Part shown: one piece after another, positions 22,430-32,341 of the stretch | Layout: every line of letters begins with the position of its first letter | Position numbering within the stretch: position 1 is the first letter of the stretch | DNA from: Phymorhynchus buccinoides | Taxonomy: Eukaryota; Mollusca; Gastropoda; Neogastropoda; Raphitomidae | DNA length: 64,000 nucleotides | Direction: 5' to 3' | NCBI GenBank assembly: GCA_017654935.2 | Contig: CM065710.1 | Location: forward strand, 22,729,394 to 22,793,393 | The notes under the pieces: model-generated | Seen by the model: only the letters and a program-made list of their open reading frames with translations | Databases searched by the model: none | Told to the model about the DNA's origin: nothing | Made by a program: the position numbers and the translations under genes

Positions 22430-24051
22430 CACTACTCACAAAAAGTTAAGGATCACTATGAGAAAACGGGTGCGCAATAAACTCCGTTCGCTCCTGTTAT
22501 TTATTTCTCAGTCAAGCCAAATTGTTATGAATTCTTGTTCAGCTGTAAGTGGGCGATGTTGTGTTAGTGGAAACATTGCACGTGATTCTCTATTACTGAG
22601 CTTGGCAGCAAAAGAAAAAGCGGAAACTTGCGAAAAAGGACCTTGTTTTGGATCGTTCTGCATGAACACATTGCACAAGCCAGATGGAAAAACCATTATG
22701 CACGTGCAAGCACTGCTGTTTATGTGTGAGATGCTGTCTCTTGCTTGGCTTTATAAGAAGACATACCACCAGTATTAGGCCTGATTTGACAATGCCTCCA
22801 CGACGAAAATTGAGCGAGTTGGATAGGGGACGAGCTGTTGCATGGTTCCAAGATGGTGTTCCCAAGCGAGAAGTGGCCAGGCGACTTCAGGTGTCCATCT
22901 CGGTCATTGTCAGACTGATTCAACGCTTCACAGCCACTGGGAGGGTCCATGAAAGACGCAGATCTGGTCGACCGAAGAAGACAACTCCACGTGAAGATCG
23001 TCTCATTGAACGACAAGCCCTGCAGACAAGAACAGCCTCTTCCAGCATCATTCGAAGGCAGCTGAGGGTGGCTACTAACATCAACATCAGCCAGCAGACC
23101 ATACGGAACCGCCTTCATGGGTTTAACCTCCGTTCTCGTCGCCCAGCTGTACGGCCACGCTTAACTCCAGCCCATAGGGCAGCACGCCGCGCCTTCTGCA
23201 GACGTCACGTGAGGTGGACACGTCAGCAATGGTCCCAGGTCCTGTTCAGTGATGAATCACGCTTCACCCTGAACCACAACGACGGCCGACTGAGGGTCTG
23301 GAGGCGCCCAGGGGAACGCTTTATTGACGCCACTGTCCAAGAAAAGGTGGCCTTTGGTGGAGGTTCTGTAATGGTCTGGGGGGCCTTCAGCCTTCACCAC
23401 AGAACACCCCCAGGGTAACCTGACTGGCCTCCGATACCGGGATGAGATCCTTCGACCGCTGGCTGTGCTTACACTGCAGCAGATGGGACCGCCGGCTGTC
23501 TACCAGGATGACAACGCTCGCCCCCACAGGGCAAGGGTGGTCAACGACTTCCTGCAGCAGTCTGGAGTCAACAGAATGGAGTGGCCAGCATGCAGTCCCG
23601 ATCTCAACCCGATTGAGAACCTCTGGGATGAGCTGGATCGCAAAGTGAGGAGCAACCACCCCCCTCCCAGGGATGCCCAGCACCTCTACCAGATGCTGCA
23701 GGCTGAGTGGCAGGCGCTTCCACAGAGGATCTTCACCACCCTGGTCAACTCCATGAGGACTCGCTGCGTCGAGTGCCAGAACAGCCATGGCGGATACACG
23801 CATTACTGAACTTTTGGGAGCATCAGAATGCCCTGTCTTGTGATTTCAATGACTTTGGGAAATCAAATTTCGATACGTACCCACTTTGATCAAATGTACA
23901 GACCAAACGATTGCTCGAAATTGAAAGCAATTGTGTATCGTTATCACTAAAGCATTGAATTAAATGTTGGCCAAAATTCAACGCATTGGCTTTCTTATTT
24001 GGAAAGTTATGAATTAGTTTGCAAGTGATCCTTAACTTTTTGTGGATAGCT
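22430..24051 (+). mobile_element. Tc1/mariner transposon
   Basis: A 1622-bp element. The left terminal repeat contains cacaaaaagttaaggatcact and its inverse, agtgatccttaactttttgt, is at the right end (24024-24043). The match continues imperfectly to the tips. TA dinucleotides flank both ends (22428-22429 and 24052-24053), within an AT repeat on the left. The transposase is in the same orientation as the host gene and carries a frameshift, so this copy is probably inactive in itself. Confidence 0.93.
22792..23809 (+). pseudogene. Tc1/mariner transposase with one frameshift
   Basis: Translation from ATG 22792 gives MPPRRKLSELDRGRAVAWFQ, a paired-like helix-turn-helix DNA-binding region, and then the catalytic half. 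The catalytic D is in FSDESRF. A second motif is YQDDNARPHRA and the third is PDLNPIENLWDEL. Thirty-four residues separate the second Asp of DD from the Glu, the DD34E spacing of Tc1-type enzymes. The frame breaks near 23410: the first frame stops at 23416-23418, just after HHRTPPG. The other frame resumes at about 23411 (QGNLTGLRYRDEI) and ends at 23807-23809. Apart from this short deletion the protein looks intact, so the insertion is probably fairly recent. Confidence 0.93.
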
Positions 24052-24194
24052 TATATATAAAAGTGCTGCATTACATAAGACACTTTCCCGTGATGTGAAA
24101 TTGATCTGCGTTTCGCTGTGACAATAACTACATGTGACACCACACCATACCGCTGTCAATGTAACATTACATTTGTGTCCATTTCCTGTTACAG

Positions 24195-24335
24195 TCGGGG
24201 AGATGGGGGAGATGGGAACCTCGCTGTTCAACTGTGGGGGGGGGGGGGTGGTGAGTGGGTGGAACGCTACCCGACCGGACCCGGGTGCCCGTTACGTCAT
24301 GACTTACCAGTGCTGCCGCCCTCTGATCCCGCCTG
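24195..24335 (+). CDS. Giant dermatopontin-domain protein, exon 2
   Basis: A 141-bp exon, phase 1 to phase 1, between tgttacag and gtgagt. It encodes VGEMGEMGTSLFNC, a Gly run, SGWNATRPDPGARYVMTYQC and CRPLIPPG. The RYVMTYQCC motif corresponds to the repeated 'D-R-x-W-x-F-x-C' type motifs of dermatopontin. Thirteen consecutive G bases (about 24236-24248) encode four Gly plus part of the next Val. A length change in this run would break the reading frame of the rest of the protein. Confidence 0.88.
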
Positions 24336-24370
24336 GTGAGTTACTAAGTTAAAACAAAAGGCGTGTGTAA

Positions 24371-24411
<41 letters not shown>
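24371..24411 (+). repeat. 41-base poly-G run
   Basis: An uninterrupted G homopolymer just inside intron 2, about 35 bp after the donor. Long G runs like this can form G-quadruplexes in the transcript and are also prone to length error in sequencing. Confidence 0.95.
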
Positions 24412-24412
<1 letters not shown>

Positions 24413-24416
24413 ATAT

Positions 24417-24710
24417 AGAATGGTTATTCGCCGCTCGTAATCCAACGGGAGTGCGCTGGTTCAAACCCAGCTTGTCATTGTGTTGTATCCTTGGGAAAGA
24501 TACGTCACTCCCATTTCCCGGTCCTTCAGATGAGACCTAACACCGAGATCCTGCACTGTGCGAATGCACACACAAGATCTTGCGCGCACGCTAAAGCCCA
24601 TTCCACTAGCTATTTGTGATTGCAGCGAGGAGACCAGTGAAAACTGGAAAACGGACACATACATACCCATTGTGGTCTTATCTGGCCTGGGAACGCAGAA
24701 GAAGAATTTC
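24417..24710 (+). mobile_element. tRNA-derived SINE, copy 1
   Basis: The head contains ctcgtaatccaacgggagtg followed by a B-box-like ggttcaaaccc. The body includes agatgagacctaacaccgag, and the end has ggcctgggaacgcagaagaa. The same central and 3' blocks occur around 30030-30080 and 30500-30595. The A-box region at the 5' end is incomplete. RNA polymerase III transcription is inferred from family layout only. Confidence 0.75.
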
Positions 24711-24979
24711 CCTTGATCAAATAGAAAGTATATCTATTTTTTTGCTGCTCGCGCGAGAGAGTGACTGAGCCTGCAAAATGCCTTCCAATGGAATGACACC
24801 TGGTGTTAAGGGCTAAGGCCCATGATTCCACCTAAACTGTTCATGGTGGAAAATCCATGATGATGATGATGATGAGTTTAGCGTCCTATTAGGCGTTGCC
24901 TCTTAAGGACGAAACATCCATGAATTCCACCTAAACTGCGCATGGAATTCACGGATGTTTCGTGAGAGAGAGAGAGAGA

Positions 24980-25132
24980 GAAAGAGAGAAAACTTGAAAA
25001 CTTGAACTTTATTTTGCAAGGATAAAGATTTTAGGCAACGCCTAGTCTTCCAATCTGTCCTTGGTACATACACGAACATAGAATACAAACATGGCAAGGC
25101 ATGATATTACACATACAGAGAGACAGAGAGGG

Positions 25133-25192
<60 letters not shown>
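24980..25192 (-). mobile_element. Retroposon 3' end (minus) with (GA)n tracts
   Basis: The family seen at 9717-9785 and 44506-44572 recurs at 24990-25068 (aactttattttgcaagg, aaagattttaggcaacgcc). A pure (GA)n tract follows at 25138-25192. Its body end on the other side is unclear. Just upstream (24905-24960) is a short inverted repeat built on gaaacatccatgaattc. Confidence 0.5.
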
Positions 25193-25194
<2 letters not shown>

Positions 25195-25327
25195 CATAGC
25201 AACAATGGATGCCTAGGCCGTGCGGGATTTAGGGCCCAAATGCAAGCGCCACCTAGTGGACGAATCGGGGGAAGATAATTTTCAGTATAAAGCCTCAAGA
25301 CCCGCATTTTCGTGTCTGTGGTTTCAG

Positions 25328-25466
25328 ATGAGCCCCGCTACCAGTTGACACAGTGCCAGTTAACCCCGCGCTACGTCAACGAGCAGTGGGAGCAGTTCAA
25401 CTTCACTGTGCCAGAAGGGGCCGTGCTCTATGGAGTTAATTCTGACGTCACCCAGCCCCCACGTCT
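25328..25466 (+). CDS. Giant dermatopontin-domain protein, exon 3
   Basis: A 139-bp exon entering in phase 1 and leaving in phase 2. It encodes [40 protein letters not shown] and [14 protein letters not shown] and AVLYGVNSD fit the alternating 'W/F-x-F' strands and 'GxxS' motifs of dermatopontin. If the donor gtgagt at 25467 were not used, the frame would hit TGA at 25468-25470. Splicing to 27131 restores a clear family motif, which supports use of this donor. Confidence 0.88.
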
Positions 25467-26385
25467 GTGAGTCTGTCTCTGTCTGTCTGTATATCTCTGT
25501 CTCACTGTGTGAGTCTGCCTCTGTCTGTCTGTCTCTCTCTGTCTCACTGTGTGAGTCTGCCTCTGTCTGTCTGTCTATCTCTGTCTCACTGTGTGAGTCT
25601 GCCTCTGTCTGTCTGTCTATCTGTCTCATTGTGTGAGTCTGCCTCTGTGTCTCCATGTCTGTCTCACTGTGTGAGTCTGCCTCTGTCTGTCTGTCTATCT
25701 CTCTCTCTGTCTCACTGTGTGAGTCTGTCTGTCTCTCCATGTCTATCTCTCCATCTCACTGTGTGAGTCTGTCTCTCCATGCCTTGTCTATCTCTCTCTG
25801 TCTCACTATGTGTGAGTCTGTCTCTCCATGCCTTGTCTATCTCTCTCTGTCTCACTATGTGTGAATCTGTCTGTCTCTCTCTCTCTGTCTCACTATGTGT
25901 GAATCTGTGTCTCTCCATCTCACTGTGTGAGTCTGCCTCTCTATCTCTCTCACTATGTGTGAATCTGCCTGTCTCTCCATCTCACTGTGTGAGTCTGCCT
26001 CTCTATCTCTCTGTCTCACTATGTGTGAATCTGTCTGCCTCTCTATGCCTGTCTATCTCATTATGTGTGAATCTGTCTGTCTCTCCATCTCACTGTGTGA
26101 GTCTGCCTCTGTCTCTCTATCTCACTATATGTGAGTCTGTCTCTCCATGCCTTGTCTATCTCTCTCTGTCTCACTATGTGTGAGTCTGTCTCTCCATGCC
26201 TGTCTATCTCTCTGTCTCACTATGTGTGAATCTGTCTGTCTCTCCATCTCACTGTGTGAGTCTGCCTCTCTATGCCTGTCTATCTCTATCTCTCTGTCTC
26301 ACTATGTGTGAGTCTATCTCTGTCTCTGTGTCCGTCTATCTCTCTGTCTCAGTATGTGTGAGTCTGCCTCTGTCTCTCTGTAGTT
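25467..26385 (+). repeat. Imperfect array of gtgtgagtctg / ctgtctgt units in intron 3
   Basis: The array begins exactly at the exon-3 donor: the intron's first bases, gtgagtctgtctctgtctgt, recur throughout. Units of roughly 40 bp combine ctcactgtgtgagtctg with ctctgtctgt-type runs. A shorter related patch follows at 26640-26780. Each unit therefore contains a gtgagt or similar donor-like hexamer. ORFs through the array (Ser/Leu/Val/Cys-rich) are artefacts. Confidence 0.9.
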
Positions 26386-27130
26386 GTTTTTTTCCACCTG
26401 GATCCGATAGAGTAGAGTTTCCAGCACTGTGTGGACTTATGTGCTATAGGGTGCAATGATGGAGGTGTCATGTTATGAATTGTAGGCCTACTGTATGTTT
26501 TGTTGTTCATGGGTTGTTGAACGTTGGTAAGATACATTGATGAGTGTTTTGTAATAAGTGGTCGATCTTTACGCGGTGACAGTCCTGAGATGACCATAGC
26601 TGTTGACGGGACTATAATGGGGAAAAAATAAATAATAAAACTATGTCTGTCTATCTATGTCTGTCTCACTATCTGTGAATCTGCCTCTATCTATGTCTGT
26701 CTGTCTCTCTCTGTCTCACTATGTGTGAGTCTGCCTCTATGTCTGTCTCTCTCTGTCTCACTATCTGTGAGTCTGTGTCTAAAAAAAAAATTGTAATGAA
26801 AGTTTTGTTCTCTTTTGAGTTTTTTTAAAAGTACATTGAGGTGATGTCAGTTATTTATGAAGCAAGACCTCCGGCTTTTCTTCAATGGACATGTACAGTT
26901 CAATTTGCTGAGAAATTTGTGGCCTGTTTGAATGGGACTTAGCGACAGAACTGACTTTTCTGGCTAAGGGGGTAGGTATAAACTTTGCCTCTTTTCTCTC
27001 TGGGAGTATCTGTTTAAATTCATGATTCTTTATTTCATTTTTGTAAATCTCATGGCAGATGAAACGGTCTCCTCAATGACTTTTTCACTTCACTTAGCGA
27101 TTAATAATACTACAGCATTCTTGGTTCCAG
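26386..27130 (+). other. Remainder of intron 3
   Basis: No exon or classified repeat is recognised between the array and the acceptor ttggttccag ending 27130, apart from the small patch at 26640-26780. Confidence 0.6.
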
Positions 27131-27182
27131 AGACCGGCGATTCCTCTTTGAGTACTGCCGGCCTCTCTGGACTGGACCCTAA
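27131..27182 (+). CDS. Giant dermatopontin-domain protein, last exon
   Basis: A short exon that completes the Leu codon split from exon 3 and reads LDRRFLFEYCRPLWTGP and stop (27180-27182). DRRFLFEYCRPL is a textbook dermatopontin terminal motif (D-R-x-W/F-x-F-x-C-C/R). The acceptor is ttggttccag at 27121-27130. The four coding exons total 6930 bp, exactly 2310 codons with the stop, which supports the model. Read on in another frame, this stretch has no such motif. Confidence 0.88.
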
Positions 27183-27459
27183 GAAAACGGGGATGCTGAC
27201 CGCTGCTGCTGCAAACTGGTGAGTGGTGGAGGACACGCTGGGGCAAGGGGGTACAGGGGCAGCATCTCTGTTGGGGACAAGGCTCCCCCTGAAGCTGAAG
27301 GGAAAACGCTACACACATTTTAAAGCTCACAGACGGGGAAGTGTGCACGCGTTTAGATATACCAAATTTGGATTGTGCTGTTTAGATGAACATGAAAAAA
27401 ATGCTATAAATTAAATGAAGTGAAAAGCCGAATCTTCTGGATTATTGTTTAGTTTTAAA

Positions 27460-27465
27460 AATAAA
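27460..27465 (+). promoter_or_regulatory. Possible poly(A) signal for the dermatopontin-type gene
   Basis: AATAAA about 280 bp after the stop codon. No cDNA evidence; placed by position only. Confidence 0.4.
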
Positions 27466-28689
27466 ACGATGCTCAGAAATTGAAAAAAATGTGTCTGCTA
27501 AACGAGACTGACCGAGTCGAACTAGGAAATGACGACATATCTTGAATGTAAAGGAAGTACAATCGCATGATGCCGATGTCCATGCGCTTGTCTGGGGCGC
27601 ATGAACTCCACACACGTGTCCAACTGTACCTTTCTGTGATTGACCCCGTCTACTTATAACTGGCTGCAAAAGACGAGGACTGAACTCAACAACCACTAAA
27701 ACTCTGGGAATCCACAAAAAGCCATGGTCATGCACAAAATAGTATTCAAACTAGTTTCTAGTTCTAGTATATTTTTTGGACAGATTGTCATTAAAGCAAA
27801 GTGTAAAACTAAGGCATGGCATGAGCAGTGACAAGTGCTGGTTGTGTAACATGGGAATGTGACAAATGCTCCACGTTTAAAACCCTCATCTGCAGGCACA
27901 GGCCACTGGTAAAAACAACCCTGAATTCAGACTGTGTGTCTGAAGAGAAGTACCCTTGAAGTGAGCGCTTCTGGCTGCCCCGGTGGAGATCACTCTATTG
28001 GCTTATATTATTTCCCTTTCTCAGTTTCTGAAATAAGAGGCACAACCTATTTTTGCCACACGTTGGCAAGAGTGAACAAGATGGAAGCAAGTTTCAAGTT
28101 TTAATTTCAACTTCCAGCCCAGAGGGCTTCAAAGCCATAAACACAAACACTCACAACAAATTTGTCCCCATAAACATTCAATGAAACAAACGTGCAGAAC
28201 ATAAGGCAATTGATATGATATTAACATATACAAAAAAGAAATTACCAGTGCTAACAAATGCCTCACCACTAGAAAAGATGTAAAATAAAATTAAAAAACC
28301 TTGCCAGCTTTCTCAATATTTTTGGGTTTGTATTACTCAGTAACGATTTAAATTTGTGGACATTTGGGTGGTAATTAAAATAATTGAAAACAATTCTTTT
28401 CTTTTACTGGTCCGTATGGGCATTGCAATACGTAATGGAATTCGAGAAAGCGAGAAAGCAATTTTCGCGCTGCTAAGAAACTGCCGCTAAAATAATTAAA
28501 CTCCTGGTGTCAAGGGCTAAGTACATTAACTCCATCTAAACAGCCCATTGGGAGAGGAACATAAAAGTGAATAGTGATGCTTAAAACGTTTTGATCAGTG
28601 TACATGTATTAACAGTCTGTGTTGTGTTCCAGGATTCAGCATTGGTGGCAGTGGGTGAAGGCAGACCTACCGGCTTAACTACAATGATT
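27466..28689. other. Non-genic stretch
   Basis: Largely unclassified. The part around 28090-28210 (caagttttaatttcaacttc and on) looks like a minus-strand retroposon 3' end but is not certain. No exon is supported; the sequence after ttgtgttccag at 28632 has stops in all useful phases soon after. Confidence 0.5.
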
Positions 28690-29400
28690 ACTGTTGAAAA
28701 CCGCTATGTTGTTACATGACTGTGATGTATTTGGAACACCGATGTAACAAACAATGCATGAGTGTGTGTTGTTACATATTACATGTGATGTATTTGGAAC
28801 ACGGATAAAACAAACAATGCATGCGTGTGTGTATATGTTGTTACATGTCAGTTGTGATGCATTTGGAACAGGGATAAAACAATGTGTGTTGTTACATGTC
28901 AGTTGTGATGCATTTGGAACAGGGATAAAACAATGTGTGTTGTTACATGTCAGTTGTGATGCATTTGGAACACGGATAAAACAATGTGTGTTGTTACATG
29001 TCAGCTGTGATGCATTTGGAACAGGGATAAAACAATGTGTGTTGTTACATGTCAGCTGTGATGCATTTGGAACACGGATAAAACAATGTGTGTTGTTACA
29101 TGTCAGCTGATGCATTTGGAACACGGATAAAACAATGTGTGTTGTTACATGTCAGCTGATGCATTTGGAACAGGGATAAAACAATGTGTGTTGTTACATG
29201 TCAGTTGTGATGCATTTGGAACAGGGATAAAACAATGTGTGTTGTTACATGTCAGTTGTGATGTATTTGGAACAGGGATAAAACAATGTGTGTTGTTACA
29301 TGTCAGTTGTGATGCATTTGGAACAGGGATAAAACAATGTGTGTTGTTACATGTCAGTTGTGATGTATTTGGAACACGGATAAAACAATGCATGCGTTAC
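28690..29400 (+). repeat. 51-bp minisatellite
   Basis: About 13 copies of a unit containing tgttacatgtcagttgtgat, gcatttggaacagggataaa and acaatgtgtgt. Most copies are 51 bp; two (from about 29100) are 48 bp after losing gtg. The first two copies are longer and more diverged. Open frames on both strands result from the unit length. Confidence 0.95.
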
Positions 29401-29577
29401 TTGTGATGTATTTGGAGGAAGAGTTTTCTCCCTTTGTTCAATTTCTATGTATTTGGAGGATTAAACGCTGCATTTAAAGTTGTGTGTGTGCGTTGTGCAC
29501 GCTAGTCAGTTGTGTTTGACAATCATTTTCTGACAGCAGAGGGTCTAACTGCTATTCTGGAAAGCTAACAATAAGCA
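29401..29577. other. Spacer
   Basis: Short spacer between the 51-bp array and the tandem SINE heads; includes a GTG-rich patch near 29480. Nothing else seen. Confidence 0.5.
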
Positions 29578-30012
29578 GAGGCCATGGCCCAGTGGTTAGA
29601 AGCGCAGACTCGTAATCCAACAGGTTTGGGAGTGTCGGGAGATTCAAATCGGGCTCCATGGCCCAGTGGTTAGAAGCTCGTAATCCAACAGGTTTGGGAG
29701 TGTCGGGAGATTCAAATCGGGCTCCATGGCCCAGTGGTTAGAAGCAGACTCGTAATCCAACAGGTTTGGGAGTGTCGGGAGATTCAAATCGGGCTCCATG
29801 GCCCAGTGGTTAGAAGCAGACTCGTAATCCAACAGGTTTGGGAGTGTCGGGAGATTCAAATCGGGCTGCATGGCCCAGTGGTTAGAAGCGCAGACTCATG
29901 ATCCAACAGGTTTGGGAGTGTCGGGAGATTCAAATCGGGCTCCATGGCCTAGTGGTTAGAAGCACAGACTCGTAATCCAACAGGTTTGCGAGTGTCGGGA
30001 GATTCAAATCGG
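29578..30012 (+). repeat. Tandemly repeated tRNA-like SINE heads (about 72 bp each)
   Basis: Six head-to-tail units. Each contains an A-box-like tggcccagtggttagaagc, then actcgtaatccaacaggttt, and a B-box-like gagattcaaatc. Unit starts at gctccatgg are near 29653, 29721, 29793, 29865 and 29939, with the final partial unit at 30013; the first copy begins at 29578. The head matches the start of the SINE seen at 24417. Tandem repetition of only the polymerase III promoter part is unusual. Confidence 0.85.
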
Positions 30013-30595
30013 GCTCCATGGCAGACAACTCCTATTTCCTAGTCCTTAGGGTGAGACTTAAAACCAAGGTCCCATTTTTATATTTATAAGAAAATCTTCC
30101 CCGTGGGGATACTGGGGGTCTTTCGTAAAAATAGTTCCCCCACCTTCTGGAAGTTCTGTGCTCAACTCTTCTAGCGCCATGTATTTTTGACGTTCTTGGT
30201 TGTCCGTTGCATCTCAACCGACAAGAGGGGAGTGACTATTTTTGTTGAAGTGCACATGCGTTGCTTTAACGGAAGAAACAGTGACATAAGTTCTAAAGAT
30301 AGACAAATACATGGCAGGGTGCTTGGCAATGAATGTAGTTGCATTTGGTTGGAGTGTAGTGATGTCTTTGGCGAATGTATTCGCCCATGGTACTAGAACT
30401 GTTAATTTCCTCTAATCTGCCACTCTGAAACTGCCTTTTCCTTTCTATCATATCTTTGACTTATTGGCCCCCAAAATATTTTCTTTTCAGCTCCTCCAAA
30501 ATCAGAATGTGTCGGCTGTACGCAGCGGGGAGACCAATGAAATCCAGATGCATACGTACCTTACTCTTTATGGCCTGGGAACGCAATAGAAGAAA
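30013..30595 (+). mobile_element. SINE body split by an insertion
   Basis: The central SINE block (tatttcctagtccttagggt, then gagacttaaaaccaaggtccc) lies at about 30030-30075. The 3' block (agcggggagaccaatgaaat ... ggcctgggaacgcaatagaa) is at about 30517-30595. In the intact copy at 24417 these are adjacent, so roughly 430 bp between them is inserted or diverged sequence of unknown nature. Confidence 0.6.
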
Positions 30596-30954
30596 ATCAA
30601 TTATTGAAAAAAATTAACCTTTGAATTTCAACTGGCCATAATGTAAAATGAATGTGTGTAAACGTAAAACTTGCTACCATCGAATTGTGAAACCTAGCAC
30701 TGCCCCAAGCACAACTTCATTGTTGAGTTTCTTTCTGCTGTCCATATAAGACATACTTTTTACATTGAAATACAAAAACTTAATCATTGAAATCCAGCAA
30801 TTTTCAAAAGTATTAGTTTTTCCCACATAAATTAAAAAAACACACCATAGTTTTCACTTTCATTTTTAGCTGCTGCTGCTTTTGAAGCACAAAATAATGA
30901 TGTTCCTTTAGGAAAGAACAGTGTAGACAATCCTAGTAACCTTGACAATAATTA

Positions 30955-31080
30955 CCATATTTTACGGATTATAAGGCGCACCTTTCTATAACTAGTATAA
31001 GGCACACCTTTCAAATTTCAGATTGTTATATTTTCTTCCTATTTTATTAGTCATGCTATAATAAAATCTGGGGTATCAAT
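30955..31080. mobile_element. Partial MITE, TACCGTATTTT family, copy 2
   Basis: The left end, accatattttacggattataag, is followed by gcgcacc repeats. It matches the ends of the elements at 1257-1566 and 57154-57323. The right terminal repeat is not found; the element seems truncated before the insertion at 31175. Confidence 0.65.
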
Positions 31081-31174
31081 CTTTGAAAAAAGTTACGCCT
31101 TATTGGCCTCTGCAACAAACACCTTTTGCAAGAGTGATGGCAAACCATACAACTATACCTCCAGTTCCAGGCAC

Positions 31175-32335
31175 CAGGGGTGGGATTGGACCAAAGAGAA
31201 AAAAAAGGAAAACTAGATTTTCAACAACCCGCAGCCCACCCCCTGAACAAAATTTGATTAATAATAAACACAATAAAATAAAGCCTATAAAATGGGTTGG
31301 CATGAATGTGATTGTAAGACTGTGTGTGATTTCATTAATTAATAAAAAAAATAATGAACAGGTGTTGAAAATTTTAAAAATGCAACCACTCTCCGGGCTA
31401 TTTTTGTGCCTTTAACTTGGATCGATGGATGAACGGTGTGCAAATAATAATCATCCAAAAGACATTTAGACACTGGCATCTTTGGAATTATCGGGTAATT
31501 TGCTTAAAATAAAGGTAGACCTAATCGAAGTCAAGTCTTTGATTGTTAGCCGTAACCGTAGCAAGATCGGTTTCCGAGAACATTGGCGTCGATTTTCGAT
31601 ATTGCGATGATTTTGTTGCTCAATTTCGTCAGAAAAGCTTTATTAGTACCTTCAGTCATTAATTCTTTGTCGTTTTTAGTATAAAACAAGCAGAAAAAAG
31701 TAAAATACCTGGAAATGTTCGCGATTGCACCTGTAGAGAAATTCACTCGGCCGGCCGCCAAGTTGCAACTCGGCAACATCGCGTATCAATTTTCACTTCG
31801 TTTTCCGTTGAAAAGTTCAAAATTCTCACATCATCGTACTCGCCAGTGATAATATAATCTAAACTGACTCATTTCAAGCCCTAATTACGATCTCTACCAT
31901 CAAAAATCTGCCTGGAAAGCTCTTCGAATGGACAGTAAAAAATCTGGTCGCCATTTGTATTCTCTTCAGTCTGACCCCGAAATAGATCGAGCCAAATAAA
32001 AAAATTTATTTCACCCCTTTAACCAATGAAAATACCGCATTTAATGCATGTGATGTCAAGCGCAACCCCTTTTTTGATGACGTAGTGTGGGTACACAAGT
32101 ATTCAATGATTGGCCGCTATATTAAGTGCTTTGTGATGTCATATGGGCTTCCCGGAATATTCCGGGAGCCGCTATTGGCTCTAGGGGGGGGCTATCCCGG
32201 ATCAATCCGGGAACAGCGCTACTAGGGTTAAAGAAATATATTTATTTTTTTGCGGGAAATTTTTATTTTCCAATGTTGGAATTTTTTTTAAAAACACCGG
32301 ATTTCCGGCAAAAACCGGACAAAATCCCACCCCTG
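31175..32335. mobile_element. CAG-ended transposon, 6-bp TSD AGGCAC
   Basis: Inverted ends CAGGGGTGGGATT / AATCCCACCCCTG with the duplicated hexamer AGGCAC directly outside (31169-31174 and 32336-32341). The interior from about 31550 to 32100 is homologous to that of the element at 42686-43498 (for example atttcaagccctaattacga), although the outer ends differ. An inverted pair built on cccggaatattccggg sits near 32150. No intact transposase ORF. Confidence 0.88.
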
Positions 32336-32341
32336 AGGCAC

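Larger units (their letters stand above)
22068..24194 (+). other. Intron 1 of the dermatopontin-type gene
   Basis: The intron runs from gtgtgt at 22068 to tgttacag ending 24194. Most of it is a Tc1/mariner insertion (22430-24051); the rest has no recognised feature. Without the transposon the intron would be about 0.5 kb. Confidence 0.85.
24336..25327 (+). other. Intron 2 of the dermatopontin-type gene
   Basis: Bounded by gtgagt at 24336 and gtttcag ending 25327. It contains a 41-base poly-G run, a tRNA-derived SINE, a minus-strand retroposon tail and a (GA)n tract. Confidence 0.85.

Noticed and set aside
28632..28690. Possible further exon of the giant gene after ttgtgttccag
   Set aside because: In the phase set by exon 3 it gives IQHWWQWVKADLPA and stop, with no dermatopontin motif; the exon at 27131 gives a clear one in the correct phase.
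28675..29406. Repeat proteins on both strands (NASQLTCNNTHCFIPVP; SCDAFGTGIKQCVLLHV)
   Set aside because: Both arise from the 51-bp array; two overlapping open strands are expected from the unit length.
29578..30012. Cluster of true tRNA genes
   Set aside because: Units have A- and B-box-like sequences but no complete cloverleaf or acceptor-stem pairing, and they continue into a SINE body.
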